Of a stretch of 64,000 nucleotides of DNA, positions 1-22,988 are shown in pieces (position 1 is the first letter of the stretch; the number at the start of each line of letters is the position of its first letter). The stretch is taken from assembly GCA_963693365.1 (NCBI GenBank), contig CAVNZM010000014.1:3348001-3412000 (forward strand), given 5' to 3'. The stretch is from Amoebidium appalachense (lineage: Eukaryota > Ichthyosporea). The translations under genes were made by a program, and so were the position numbers. Below the pieces are notes generated by a model. That model was given only the letters and a program-made list of their open reading frames with translations. It had not been told where the DNA came from and made no database searches.

Positions 1-177
1 ACGAAAAGGCAGAAAAGATAGGAAGAGAAAAGAAAAAGGGAGTGAGATAGCGAGAGGAAGAATCAGCTTGAAAGAGGGTAGGCTGAGGACATTCAGAAGT
101 AGCGTTGGTGAATCGGGGGGGAAGAGGGATGGAGGGAGGGGGGGGAAAGAAAGCATAAAGAGGGTGACCATCAGGTA

Positions 178-601
178 TCCTAACTAAATGAAAAAAAAAA
201 CGAAGAGACGATTCCTCCATACGACAAACAGCAGACGACAATCCAAACATACTGATTAAGGGAGGCACAAACCGAGTACGAAACAAAGTGCGCAGCGCAG
301 TACCCTGAAAATCGTCGAACTCTTTCAGCACCACCGCCGCCTCGCGAGGTGGGGCGCAGGCCAATAGCGGAAGTCCATATTCGAAAGTCGGCCGTAAAAA
401 AGTTTTATAGTAGAGAATAAGGTTCGCAGGATGGATCACAGACTCCCGTTGAAACATATTTGACACGATGTAAAGTTAACCCTTCGCACGAGCGATCCGT
501 GCCGTGAGGAGCTTGCGGAAATCAGTACCCCGTGCAGTAAAAGGAATACCCAAATAGTCATAGGTGCTCTGAACAGGAATAGGAAGACCGGCCAATCGAA
601 A
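178..601 (-). pseudogene. Non-LTR retrotransposon reverse-transcriptase C-terminal fragment
   Basis: Read on the minus strand, about 140 codons resemble the region after the catalytic domain of LINE-type reverse transcriptases. The sequence shows a YDYLGIPF block (compare Y-x-YLG-V), then a basic LLTARIARAKG helix, then LYYKTFLRPTFEYGLPLL, which resembles the family's 'LY..L.P...YG' thumb signature. One in-frame TAA follows the RAKG segment, and the reading starts at a poly-C run, so this is a broken copy. No palm motif (YADD) is visible in the window. The family assignment rests on motif resemblance only. A reverse transcriptase from another retroelement class is possible. Confidence 0.5.
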
Positions 602-608
602 GGAAGCT

Positions 609-627
609 CAACACAACCCTCCAGAGC

Positions 628-658
<31 letters not shown>

Positions 659-663
659 GGCAT

Positions 664-708
<45 letters not shown>
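609..708. repeat. Interrupted poly-C tract
   Basis: Two C homopolymers separated by a short A run. They abut the 5' side of the reverse-transcriptase remnant as read on the minus strand. Confidence 0.95.
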
Positions 709-710
<2 letters not shown>

Positions 711-1249
711 GCACACACAGAGAAAAAGGTTTAAAAATAAAATGAAAAACATACACAAAATTCGTGTTCGCACACCTGCCCCGAAGGTACCTGTGAATAT
801 ATAATTGTTCACAAATGTACATGTGTGTGTGTGTGTGTGTGTGTGTCATACATATAGTATTTCGAGTGCATTGGTACTGAGTCTAATTCTCTTCGTTGAG
901 TTGAAAAAAATTCAAAAACCTGCAGCTGCCAACATATTTTTGACTTTTAAAAAATAAAAATAAAGGGGTCCCTCAAAGGAAGTACCGTCTTGCACCATGA
1001 GTAAGCACCCACTGTTACAGTACCATAGCTAGGGTGTTAATAGTGCATTCATGACAGCCAACAGATCTAGATCAATGACATGTACTGCCGGCCCGGGATA
1101 TCGATAAATGTGGTTATGTGTACACCGAGGGGAAAAACCGTTCTGCAATAATTTTATGAATCCCTGATCACTTCATGCGCCGAATTTCTGATCGCACAGT
1201 GGCACCATTGTGGCATATGCAGCAGAGCATTCATTCACAGTGTGGTGTG

Positions 1250-1274
1250 CACAAAAACACACACACACGCGCGC

Positions 1275-1356
<82 letters not shown>

Positions 1357-1376
1357 GTGACACACACACACACACG
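1250..1376. repeat. (CA)n microsatellite
   Basis: A long CA dinucleotide array with one GTG interruption. The surrounding 850-1800 interval shows no coding signal that I can support. Confidence 0.95.
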
Positions 1377-1811
1377 TACGTATATACATATGGCTGGGTC
1401 TGATTAATTAGTACACTTTTCTTGACATATATCGTTTAAAAACCCCATGTAATATCACGTCGTATATCATAACTATTACTGTTTTTACTGTTTTGACTGT
1501 CCAGTAGGCAAGAACGGTAACATAACTGTAGCATTGAATTTCCTGCGTCACAGCACGTGCGTACCACCAACGTGCAATGCTATAAACATTGCAGTGCTAT
1601 CACGTGTTATTTCATTAACTGAATACGAACTTTTATAGGAGGGCTGTGTGGTGACTCCAAAAAACCCAGGAATCTAACTGTAATATCAATACACAGACCG
1701 ACTAAACCCACGGTCGGTGACTTAAATCTGGTCGTCTTACAGCATGAAAACCGCGCCTGCGGCCTTTATACATGATGCTGGTATAGACCCGTGGTATTGT
1801 GCAATTGCGCA

Positions 1812-2999
1812 CCCAAAAATGGTCCTCAGTTGTGCATATATGATCCTACCTTTCGGCGAGAGAAGGGCCAACAAAAACTTCGACCACCAAAACGGTCCTG
1901 CAGGTGATCATATATGATCCTACCCCTCGGGGGGAGGAGGGTAAAAGAAATGCGCACCCAAAAATGGTCCTGCGGTTATGCATATATGATCCTACCCTTG
2001 GGCGAGAGAAGGGCCAACAAAAACTTCGACCACCAAAACGGTCCTGCAGGTGATCATATATGATCCTACCCCTCGGGGGGAGGAGGGTAAAAGAAATGCG
2101 CACCCAAAAATGGTCCTGCGGTTATGCATATATGATCCTACCCTTGGGCGAGAGAAGGGCCAACAAAAACACCGACAGCCAAAACGGTCCTGCAGGTGAT
2201 CATATATGATCCTACCCTTCGGGGGGAGGAGGGTAAAAAAAATTCTCACCCAAAAATGGTCCTGCGGTTGTGCATATATGATCCTACCCTTCGGCGAGAG
2301 AAGGGCCAACAAAAACGCCGACAACCAAAACGGTCCTGCAGGTGATCATATATGATTCTACCCTTCGGGGGGAGCACCCAAAAATGGTCCTGTGGTTGTG
2401 CATATACCCTTTGGCGAGAGAAGGGCCAACAAAAACACCAACAACAAAAACGGTCCTGCAGGTGATCATATATGATCCTGTCCTTCGGGGGGGGGAGGGT
2501 AAAAAAAAATGCGCACCCAAAAATGGTCCTGCGGTTGTGCATATATGATCCTACCCTTTGGCGAGAGAAGGGCCAACAAAAACACCGACAACCAAAACGG
2601 TCCTGCAGGTGATCTTATATGATCCTACCCTTCAGGGGGAGGAGGGTAAAAAAAATGCGCACCTGCGGTTGTGCATATATGATCCTACCCTTCGGCGAGA
2701 GAAGGGCCAACAAAAACACCGACCACCAAACGGTCCTGCAGGTGATCATATATGATCCTACCCTTCAGGAGGAGAAGGGTAAAAAAAAATGCGCACCCAA
2801 AAATGGTCCTGCGGTTGTGCATATATGATCCTACCCTTCGGCGAGAGAAGGACCAACAAAACCACCGACCACCAAAACAGTCCTGCAGGTAAACATATAT
2901 GATCCTAACCTTCGGGGGCAGGAGGGTAAAAAATAATGCGCACCGTAAATCGTCCTGCAGTTGATCATATATGATCATGCCCCTTTGGGGCAGGCGGGG

Positions 3000-3033
<34 letters not shown>

Positions 3034-3127
3034 CTCTTAGAAACACTCAACACCAAAATGGGGCTACAGGTGATCAGGATTGATCATATATTATCCTTAC
3101 CTCTTGGGGGGAGGGGGTGGGGGTGGG

Positions 3128-3158
<31 letters not shown>

Positions 3159-3381
3159 GGGTTCCCGAAAAAAAAGGTCTTGCAGTTGATTAAATAAATT
3201 TCTTTCTCTTTGGGGAGGAGGACCAAAAAAGATCCCGACCTCCAAAATGGCATTTGATTTTGTATGATCCTACCTTTCGGCGGGGGAAGAAAGGCAAAAT
3301 AATTTCCGACAACAAAAACGTGCCCACAGTTGATCATATATGCATGATCCTTTTCTTTATGGGGAGGGGCCCGGCAGCGGC

Positions 3382-3413
<32 letters not shown>

Positions 3414-3699
3414 ACAAAAAATCCCACTTCATAAACGGCCCTGCAGTTGATCTAAAATTATCCTACCCAGCGAGGGGAGGAGGGTAAAAAAATTTCTTGA
3501 CCCCAAAAATTTGCCCGCAGTTGATCATATGTGATTACACCCCTCCCGGGAAGGAGGGCGTAAAAACTTCTAATTCAGGCCCCAAAAATGGTCCCTTAGT
3601 GATCATATATGATCTTACCGTTTTGAGGGAGGAGGGTTGAAAAATTTTCGAGCCCAAAACGTGCCCACAGTTGATTATTTCATGAATTCTACCCTTCCG

Positions 3700-3754
<55 letters not shown>

Positions 3755-4050
3755 GGGGGGGAGGGGGGGGAGGGGGGGGGGGGGGGGGGCCAAAAAAAAA
3801 AAAAAGCCTCATACCCTTCGGGGGGAGGAGGGCAAGAAAAAAAAAAATCCAACACAAAAAACCATAGCGCAGTTAATGCGAGGCTTCAAGGATCCTTCCC
3901 TTGCAAAGAGAGGGGGTTGGGGTGGGGGCGGGGGCAGGGCCGTAAAAAAAAGTTGGGGAGGGGGGGGGGAGGGGGGGGGATTTCCGGAAAATATTGTTCC
4001 ACAGTTGATCATATATGATCCTTTTTTTATGGGGGAGGAGGGCAACAAAA
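1812..4050. repeat. Two-level minisatellite with palindromic core
   Basis: A basic unit of roughly 72 bp alternates between two variants. One variant contains CTGCAGGTGATCATATATGA and the other GCGGTTGTGCATATATGAT. Together they make a composite period of about 145 bp, as seen in repeats starting near 1892, 2036 and 2181. Every unit has a GATC/CATATATG core followed by CCTACCCTTCGG and a G-rich segment. One variant carries the perfect 14-bp palindrome GATCATATATGATC. Units are very similar from 1.8 to 2.9 kb. Further right they decay and are interrupted by expanded poly-G runs (near 3000, 3140, 3380, 3700). ORFs here are repeat translations and not genes. Confidence 0.9.
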
Positions 4051-4316
4051 ATCCCGACCCCATATTGACAGGGTCTTGTCATTGTATTTGTGATTCCAGC
4101 AAGGCCAGTGGCATAATACATTCAGGATGAATATACTATCAACCTTACTCGAGAATGTTATTAAGCTGATTATTAAATGCATGAGGATAGAAGTTAACAA
4201 GGGTTCATTCCATACAGTGCCAATAATCATATGCCTAATATATTAGCGCCATAATAGTACCGAATGTATACCAACCCGTATACGTAGCTATTAGTTGCTG
4301 TTGCATGCAAAATAAT

Positions 4317-4411
4317 CCCCCCCCCCCCCCCCCCCCCCCCCCTCCCAACATCTAAACACAAGAAAACCTAAATACACAAACGTTACCCCCCCCCCCCCCC
4401 CCCCCCCCCCC
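4317..4411. repeat. Pair of poly-C tracts
   Basis: Two C runs of about 26 bp each, separated by a short A-rich spacer. The 4.1-4.85 kb interval otherwise shows no gene-like signal. Confidence 0.9.
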
Positions 4412-4894
4412 GGCCTTCAAAAGGAAAGACTGCACAATCCGAAAATTAGTTAGCTCGAGGTTAAAGTAAAACCTCCACCAAAAGTAAACGTCCAAACTTT
4501 GAGAGCCCAGCATTGTATACGTATACCTCGTGACTGCATTCAACCCTGCCTACTGGGACATGGCATATGCATGTGTGTGGTTATAATTATATTTTGAAGG
4601 CGGAACATAACGGCTACCCCATATCTGCCACATATCTAGTAGAATCCCCCTCTCCCCACTCTTGAAATTCAAAAGCAAATCTCGCTATTCGCCTTATTCA
4701 AATTTCTCCACGATCACGTGTCAACTCATTTTCGGTGAATACACAGTCTCACGAGATAATCATATTTACAACCTGGGGAAGAAAGAGGAAGATGGAGAGC
4801 AGACAAATTTTGGGATAGAAACCAACCGAAGGTAAACAAGGCAGAGACAGAGATCTAGGGGAAAAGAGTGTCGGAGAAACAGCATGAATGAAGA

Positions 4895-5165
4895 GGGGAA
4901 GGATCAAGACAAACACCATGGACTTGAAGACTTAAAGAAAGCAAACAAAAGTCCACGTCATCAAAACTCAACGGCTGGGGGGAGAAGGACCTCCCCTTTC
5001 TCAAAAAAAAAAAAAAAAAGCCCCCTACTGGGCTCAACGCAAAACACCATGCACTACTAGAAGGCCTTAAGAAAGCAAAAACGTCTTTAAGAAACAAAAA
5101 GATTATGTCCATTCATCACAAACTCCAACGGCGCCCCGGGGGCCAACCTCCTCCCAAAAACGAAC
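4895..5165. repeat. Imperfect direct repeat, about 130 bp, two copies
   Basis: Both copies share the order AAACACCATG...ACT, then TTAAGAAAGCAAA, then CATCA.AACTC.AACGGC and a following G/C-rich stretch. The copies begin near 4910 and 5040. No coding interpretation is supported for 4.85-5.4 kb. Confidence 0.55.
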
Positions 5166-5451
5166 CCCGATTGGCCGTACAATATCACGCATATCGCTGA
5201 CCAATTATTCAAATGGCAGTGGTGCAGACAGTGAATTTTTTTTCTTGCACTATTGTCGTTGCTGCTGTTGCCAGTGTTGCTGTTGTTGTGGTGGTGGTTG
5301 TGGTGCAGGGTTGAGTGCCTGGGGGCGCACGTCCACGTACAGAGCAAGCACACCCCATAGCCACGGAGGTAGAACGTTGCTGCTCGTGAACACAAGTTTG
5401 TTTGTCAGTTTGCTTTGAGTTTTTTGTCATTGTTGTTATCATTGTGTGTGT

Positions 5452-5490
<39 letters not shown>

Positions 5491-5709
5491 TGTGAGAGTG
5501 TGAGTGTTGTCTGTGTGTGTGTTTGCGTGTGAGCCTCTGTGTGGAAGTGTGCGTCCCCATTCGTACATTTGAAACACCGTTCTGTGGTTGTTGGGCCTCT
5601 TTCTTCTTTCTCACTTTTTTTTTTTTTAGTACGTGTGGGGAGAAGGGTGGGCCGGTGGGGCATGGGCGTGGGTGTGTAAGTGTACGGGGGGGGGGGGGGG
5701 GGGGGGGGG

Positions 5710-5887
5710 GGTTGAATGCGTCAAAAAGTACGAAGTACACAAGAACAAACGGATAACACGATGCAGAATGCAAGCCATACATAAAGAGTATGCATAATAA
5801 GCAGAGCCCATCCTCAGGGGGGGCCCACGTCATCCACAGTACCCGAGTTTCGACCTATTCACCTCGTTAACGAAACCCAACTCAGAT
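5710..5887 (-). mobile_element. SINE-like element with poly(C) tail, copy 1
   Basis: On the minus strand this copy has the conserved order: A-box-like segment ending TGAGTTGG, short hairpin (TCGTTAACGA), B-box-like GGTCGAAACTC, GAGGATGGGCTCTGCTTAT, then a 3' body ending GCATTCAA and a C run. It closely matches the copy at 43960-44222 along this whole length. It lies beyond the last exon I can assign to the minus-strand coiled-coil gene. Confidence 0.75.
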
Positions 5888-5920
<33 letters not shown>

Positions 5921-5991
5921 ATCTGTGGTGTATGTACGTGTTGATGATGGGGGGGGGGGGGGGGGGGGGGGGGGGGAAGGGGGTGGGGGGG

Positions 5992-6047
5992 GGTAGAATG
6001 CGTTGCAGACGTCGAAGTGCACATTCACCAGGGCCTACACAAGTAAG
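5992..6047 (-). mobile_element. Fragment of poly(C)-tailed SINE-like element
   Basis: On the minus strand this is only the 3' end of the family (ACTTCG, then CGCATTC and a long C run). It could be mistaken for a terminal exon of the coiled-coil gene, because an AG precedes a short frame ending in TGA. The match to the repeat family argues against that. Confidence 0.5.
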
Positions 6048-6231
6048 ATGAACAAAATGAGCACACACACGTGAGTATGCATTGTTATTGTCGCATTGTC
6101 GAACAGCCGGGCGGGGGGGGGAGGGGGAGGAGGAGGGGGGGGGCGGGGGCGGAGAAGGGGGAGGGGAAAGGGGAAGGGGGGAGTGGGGGGAGGTGGAGGA
6201 GGGGGGAGGGAAGATATATGTATGTAAATAC

Positions 6232-6427
6232 CCATTTTGACTTTGGGGGAGGGCTGACAGTGCTTCTGGGCTCAATGCCCATCGGGGAGGCTCAGTGTTT
6301 GCAAACGGCAAAGGCACAGTCACAACCCGCTCTTTGCCTGTGCACGAAAACAGCCGAAAATGATTATTAGTTCCGAGCCCCCCCCCCCCCCCAAAAAAAA
6401 AAAAAAAAAAAAAAAAAAAAACGTACA

Positions 6428-6460
<33 letters not shown>

Positions 6461-6828
6461 CCCTCCCCCCTCCCCCTGATGATGGGCCCTGCTTATGTTG
6501 CATACTACACGCTGCTAATGTTGCACACTTGACTGTTTCCTGTTGCCTGTGTCCTGCACCGTGTTTTTCATCGTGCTGTGGTATTTCATACCATATTCCG
6601 CATTCAAACCCCCCCCCCCCCCCCCTTTTTTTTTTTCCCTAACACGATGCCACCATTGTATTTGCTTCTAATTACTTTTCCCAAAGCTCCCTACAGACAA
6701 GCTGACCACTTTCTCCCCCCCCCACCGAGAAACATCAATGCACAAGCAGCCCTGCCCTCCCTATCAGGAGAATCTGTAGAAATCATCATAGTATTTCAGT
6801 TCCTTGTTTCTCCGGATCCTCGTCTGTA

Positions 6829-6875
<47 letters not shown>

Positions 6876-6919
6876 GTGCGTGCGTGTGCGTGTGCGTGTG
6901 CGCGTATGTGTGTGTGTGT

Positions 6920-6965
<46 letters not shown>

Positions 6966-7159
6966 ATGTGCGCGCACATACACGCCTTTGAGAGGCAAGC
7001 GCGTGTGCATGTGTGCATTGGTGTGTTTGTACGTGTGTGCGCGAATGTGTGTGTGCATGTGTGTATGCGCACATGTGTGTGTGTGTGTGTGTGCCCGCAC
7101 GGGCACGAACGTGTATGTGTGTGCGTGTGTGATTGCGCACGCATGTGTGTGTGTGTTTT

Positions 7160-7205
<46 letters not shown>

Positions 7206-7330
7206 TGTATGTGCCTGCATGTGTGTGAGTATGTGTGTGTGTGTACGTGCATTTGTGTGTGCATGTGTGTGCATGTGTGTGTGTGTGTGTGTGCATGTGT
7301 ATTTGTGCGTATGGCTGTGCCCGCACATGT

Positions 7331-7381
<51 letters not shown>

Positions 7382-7552
7382 CGCGCGCGCGTGTGTGTGT
7401 GTGTTTGGAGAGGGTGGGGGAGCATACACACCTCTGACTGCTGCCCGTTCCATCTTCACCGCCTCTCTCAGCCCGTACACGTCCCTCTCCATCTCTCCCA
7501 CCTCTCTCCCCAAGGCCTGGCATTGAAAAGAATCAGTGTCTTTGACCACCTA

Positions 7553-7621
<69 letters not shown>

Positions 7622-7912
7622 GACGAAGACGGTTGGGCTACACCCCCCCCCCCCCCCCCCCCTCCCCCCTCCCATCCGGGCCATCCCCACGAAAAAAAGA
7701 AAATGAAAGACGACGAGAAGTAAGGAGGAAAACACGAAGTCAAACATATGAACACGGAATTGCGAATCTCACCTTCTGCATCTCCCACAATACCATACTT
7801 TCACAAACAAATCTCCCCAAAAAACGATTTCAATATCCTGTCTTTCAGTGCATGAGCAGAGACTGTGGTAGAAGATATATCAGACCGTGGCGGGGAAGGG
7901 GGGTCTCCGGAA

Positions 7913-7985
<73 letters not shown>

Positions 7986-8109
7986 CGCGAGAGCGGGAGA
8001 TTACGAGAGAGAGAAGAGAGAAGCATGTAATTTGTGAGTATGTGCGCGCGCGTGTAATTATGAGAAGAGAGAGAGAAACAGAGATTGTGAGACAGAGACA
8101 TCTAAATTT

Positions 8110-8173
<64 letters not shown>

Positions 8174-9766
8174 CGTGTGTATGCATGTACTTACAAACAT
8201 ACATACATACATACATACATACATACAATATATATATTTACCTGCAGTCTAGCCCTTAGTGCCTGCCCCTCAGCCGTAGCCTGATCCAACTGCCCCTGTA
8301 GCTCCCCATCCTTCTGCCTCAATTTGTCTCTCTGCTTGGCCGTAAGCATCATGCCCCACTGCTCTCGCACCTGCTACATCCAATCAGATTCACGGATTAG
8401 CACAAGGTTCCCCTGATGTGAGTTAAAGAACAATGCATGGCTATGAGTTTAGCTGCACCCAAGCAAAATCATGGGCTAGCACATGATTCAACTGATGTGA
8501 GTTAAAGAACCATGCATGATTATAGGTATAACTAGACGCCAATCAGAACGACGGATTAGCACGACATTCCCCTGATGTGCCTTTAAAGAACAATGCCTAG
8601 ATTTGAGTCTAACTGCGCTCAAGCAAATTATGAGATAGCTCAAGATTCCCTGATGTGTGTTTATAGAACCATGCTTGGCTAATAGGCAATAGGTTAGCCC
8701 AAAATTTCGTGATCCCTCCCCTCCCCTCCCCCCCTCTCTCCCAAAAAAAGAGTGAGAAAGAAAGAAAAACGCGCCACGCATGCACGCACGCATGCACACA
8801 CGCATGCACGCACGCCCGCACGCACACACACATGCACACACACACGCACACATACACAGTCATTCATGTCCTTGCCTAACTCACATACCCCACTCCCATT
8901 CCCCTCCCCCCGTTCCCGATCCCATAACCTAACCACTCGTATCCCAAACCCCTCTTCGTGCGCCACACCTGCTGATTTGTGAGTGCAGATACATTATCCC
9001 CCCCCCCCCCCCCCCCCCCCTCTCCTTGTTCCCCTCCCCCTCCCCCCGCCCCCTCCTTCCCTCCCCCCGGGAGACATACACAAGCATACACCCAACCCAC
9101 TTCTTAAGAAGTGTTTGAAATGATCTTTATACATGAACCGTCTTGCATGCCGATTCAAGGGCACAAACATAGCACTGAGGGGAAGGAGGGGGGGGGGGGG
9201 GGGGGGGAGGGGGGGGAGGGGAGAGGCAGTGGGTGGGAGTGGGAGCCTTCCCACCTGGCATGGCAAGAAAACAGGAAATGCCATGGAGGTGAAAAAAAGC
9301 AGGGGGGGGGGGGGGGGGGGGGGGGCAGGGGGAAGCCAGAAATGTGTAACAGTGGACAAAATACACGTTCACATTGGGCACGCCATGCTGAGTTTGCACC
9401 ACACAATGAGCACGCATCATAAGCAGAACCGAGAGGGGAAGGGGGAGAGGGGAGAGGGGAGAGGGTTGCCCTGGAGCACAAAAAAAATTATGTATGCATC
9501 TGCCGTGAAGGCCATCACTCACATGGGCAACACAAACATACATATGCACACCCTAACCAAGGTACCACACACCCACACACACACGTTTCGTTCACACACT
9601 ACAGACCTCAAACATCATCACATCCCCCCCTCCCACCCCCCCCACACACGCACACACACACTCGCCTTCTCTTTCTTTCTCTCTCCTCTCCCTCCCCCTC
9701 CCCAAGCGCACACAGACACACACAAGTACTCACGCACACACACGCGCGAGCGCTCGCGCGTGCGCG

Positions 9767-9805
<39 letters not shown>

Positions 9806-9929
9806 CCGTTGGGTCTTCTTGCCTAGGTGCCGATGGCATGCGCCTGCCCTCAATCGTCGAATCCATGGGCCCGGCAGAGGGTGGGCCCGGAGGATAGTCT
9901 CCGGGTGCAGATGCCACTGACTTGGCCAT
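6232..9929 (-). CDS. Coiled-coil protein gene, 3' end not found
   Basis: Exons with matching phases: 9929-9804 (ATG start, 42 codons, Pro/Gly-rich), 8370-8242 (43 codons), 7516-7432 and 6337-6232. A small exon at about 8999-8969 (ending LTNQQ before a GTGTGG donor) may lie between the first two, but its acceptor is unclear. The second and third exons join in frame as a charged heptad-rich segment ([20 protein letters not shown], then [18 protein letters not shown]), typical of a coiled coil. The fourth exon is neutral and Pro-rich ([20 protein letters not shown]) and ends in phase 2 at a GTATTT donor. The gene therefore continues, but no terminal exon was recognised. The first and third donors are GTGTGT entering TG-repeat DNA. 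I do not recognise the family, and no catalytic motif is visible. Confidence 0.6.
6471..6628 (+). mobile_element. SINE-like element with poly(C) tail, copy 2
   Basis: A diverged copy of the 3' body: GATGGGCCCTGCTTATG, a central TGTCCTGCACC segment, and the terminal CCGCATTCAAAC followed by 17 C then T. The A/B-box core is absent. It is antisense to the surrounding coiled-coil gene. Confidence 0.7.
6830..7410. repeat. Compound (TG)n microsatellite, about 580 bp
   Basis: TG dinucleotides with CG, CA and TA variants. It fills the intron between the third and fourth assigned exons of the coiled-coil gene and gives rise to long spurious His-Thr and Cys-Val ORFs. Confidence 0.95.
7554..7671. repeat. 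Poly-C, GAA and poly-C tracts
   Basis: A C run of over 30 bp, an A run, (GAA)n, then another C-rich run. All lie inside an intron of the coiled-coil gene. Confidence 0.9.
7915..8228. repeat. Three microsatellites: (TG)n, (TG)n and (TACA)n
   Basis: TG arrays at 7915-7978 and 8112-8166, and a tetranucleotide (ACAT)n at 8195-8227. The last ends a few bases from the 8242 donor of the coiled-coil gene. Confidence 0.95.
8380..8695. repeat. Tandem repeat, about 80-bp unit, four copies
   Basis: Each unit contains TTCCCCTGATGTG (or a close variant), then TTAAAGAACAATGC, then a stretch ending in CAAGCAAAAT or CCAATCAGA and GATTAGCAC. Unit starts lie near 8408, 8487, 8567 and 8646. The array sits in an intron of the coiled-coil gene, immediately upstream of its 8370 exon as transcribed. 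Confidence 0.8.
9360..9440 (-). mobile_element. Diverged fragment of SINE-like element
   Basis: On the minus strand it shows GGTTCTGCTTATGATGCGTG followed by sequence resembling the GCATGGCTGATG part of the family. The fragment is truncated at both ends and lies in an intron of the coiled-coil gene. Confidence 0.45.
9560..9803. repeat. (CA)n with CG-rich variants ending at a splice donor
   Basis: CA/CGCG arrays. On the minus strand they read as GTGTGTGT starting exactly at the donor of the first exon of the coiled-coil gene. Confidence 0.85.
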
Positions 9930-13051
<3,122 letters not shown>

Positions 13052-13453
13052 TCACGGGAACATCATCTTGTTGATGGCAACACATTCGTTGCAGTACACA
13101 TGGCCATCACGTGCCCGTGTCAGCTTGATACCCTTGACAGCCTCCGTATCAGCGCAGATATGGCAGAAGGAAGACTTGTCAGTTGCTTGGCTTGTCCTCC
13201 CCATGAAAGCAGCATGTTCATCACGGTTTACCAGCGCATTTCCAGCTTTGGCTCCGACAGGAACACCTTTCATTTTTTTTAACGCTGTGTTATCTTCCGT
13301 GCAGACTTTCTTGTGAACTTTCCAGTGAGATTTTTGGCAATCGACGTTGCAGTAACGGGCGGTGCGGCAGCGAGAGCACACTTGAAGTCGAGTTTGAGTG
13401 TCGCTCGTAGTTTCACAGTAGGTGCACTGCGATGGGGAAGGTGTCTTAATCAT
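13052..13453 (-). CDS. MYND-type zinc-finger protein, 133 aa
   Basis: An intact, intronless frame from ATG (13453) to TGA. Residues 10-51 form a MYND finger with the ligand set C10, C13, C26, C29, C35, C39, H47, C51, including the typical CSRCRTARYCNVDCQ core and HW..H..C end. A second pair of CxxC knuckles lies at 97/100 and 121/124 (CHIC...CNEC), suggesting a small treble-clef or ribbon. MYND fingers usually bind proline-rich partner peptides, so a protein-protein adaptor role is likely but inferred. No enzyme domain such as SET is present. A TATA-like TTATATAG lies about 70 bp upstream on the minus strand. It is unusually simple beside the intron-rich neighbours, so a retrocopy origin is possible. 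Confidence 0.85.
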   Translation of the reverse strand: MIKTPSPSQCTYCETTSDTQTRLQVCSRCRTARYCNVDCQKSHWKVHKKVCTEDNTALKKMKGVPVGAKAGNALVNRDEHAAFMGRTSQATDKSSFCHICADTEAVKGIKLTRARDGHVYCNECVAINKMMFP

Positions 13454-13522
13454 TTTGAACTAGTGACTTTTTATACTGTGATGAGAAGGTTGTCTAGGTT
13501 GTTGTCTGTACAGCCAAGCAAC

Positions 13523-13531
13523 TATATAAGC
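13523..13531 (-). promoter_or_regulatory. TATA-like element upstream of the MYND gene
   Basis: TTATATAG on the minus strand, 70 bp before the ATG at 13453. Position and sequence fit a core promoter, but no start site can be seen. Confidence 0.4.
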
Positions 13532-14549
13532 TGAAGTGACTCTGTATACAGGTGCAGGGAGAAACTCAGGTTGGCAGTGGTACATCAGTAGGTTTCTGAA
13601 AGAAAAAAGCTGGTGACTGGACTTTGAAGCTTCAAGTTTTCATAGAAAAAGCTTTCATAATTTCCGCCAAACTCCCGCCACTTTGTTTTGGCGCCAGAAT
13701 TCAACCAATTGCAGCTTTACAATAAAGCATGTAAAGTCATACATTACTCTTTTCAGTGACAACGTAACCAATCAACCGCTGAGAAAGCAATATGGCGCCT
13801 GAGGTGTGTGTACAGCTGGGGCAGCATTAAAAGCCGGTAAATTTAAGATACACAGGTGTAAATATCATTTAAGAGTTATTATCAATAATAATATATTTTT
13901 GAATAATTTATATTACTTAGCTTTTTCATCAGTTTCTTTATTTCTGTTAATGTCGTGTGGTGTTCACTCCTGTTCACTCGCTGCCTGATTCGGCATATCT
14001 TCTTACACCAATAGAAATAGCGTTTCAAAACGATGTCTCACCGGTGTCGCATGTTGGTTTGGAGCAAGCACCGCGCAGGCGCGCTTGCATTACGCAATCA
14101 AACAGAGGTCGCGCCAAGCCTTGCCAAATACAAAAAACACTTCTCGTTTTCCCTCTTGTACACAAACAGAACACATGCAGTCAAATCTCTCTTGCGGAAA
14201 CTAGGAGATTGGGCACTATATATTCTTGGTGTTGAGCGGGGCCCCCGTTTGGGGTTTACTTCTTTTCCAACCCAGTCTCACAAACATTGGGGGGGCCCGG
14301 ATTTCTGTATTTCACATGGTGCACGTGTCACCTTTTGCTCTTTCGTATATTTATAGTTTTTGACAGCACCGTTGCCCGTGCTCTTGGTTTCTTCGGTTGC
14401 CACACTTTTTTTATTTAAGGCGCCTTAAACGCAGCGTGCTAGGAAATCCTTCGTGTTTCAAGGATTGTTCTTCAAGGGTTTGCTTCAGATTCGTTCTGGA
14501 TTTGTGCTTGATCGCTGGTTTGGCAAGCAGCATCAAGGAAGTCAAGAGG

Positions 14550-22988
<8,439 letters not shown>

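Noticed and set aside
1846-2828. Series of 65-110 aa ORFs in the minisatellite
   Set aside because: Their sequences repeat with the DNA period and occur in both directions; nothing indicates a translated repeat protein.
6764-7549. Very long overlapping His-Thr and Cys-Val ORFs on both strands
   Set aside because: They are translations of a TG/CA microsatellite, which is open in several frames at once. The same applies to similar ORFs at 17998-18300, 21133-21420, 24050-24640, 26296-26690, 27792-28180, 35870-36480, 41554-42000 and 58135-58470.
8380-8695. CRISPR-like array
   Set aside because: The units are long, diverged and contiguous without spacers. The genome is eukaryotic.
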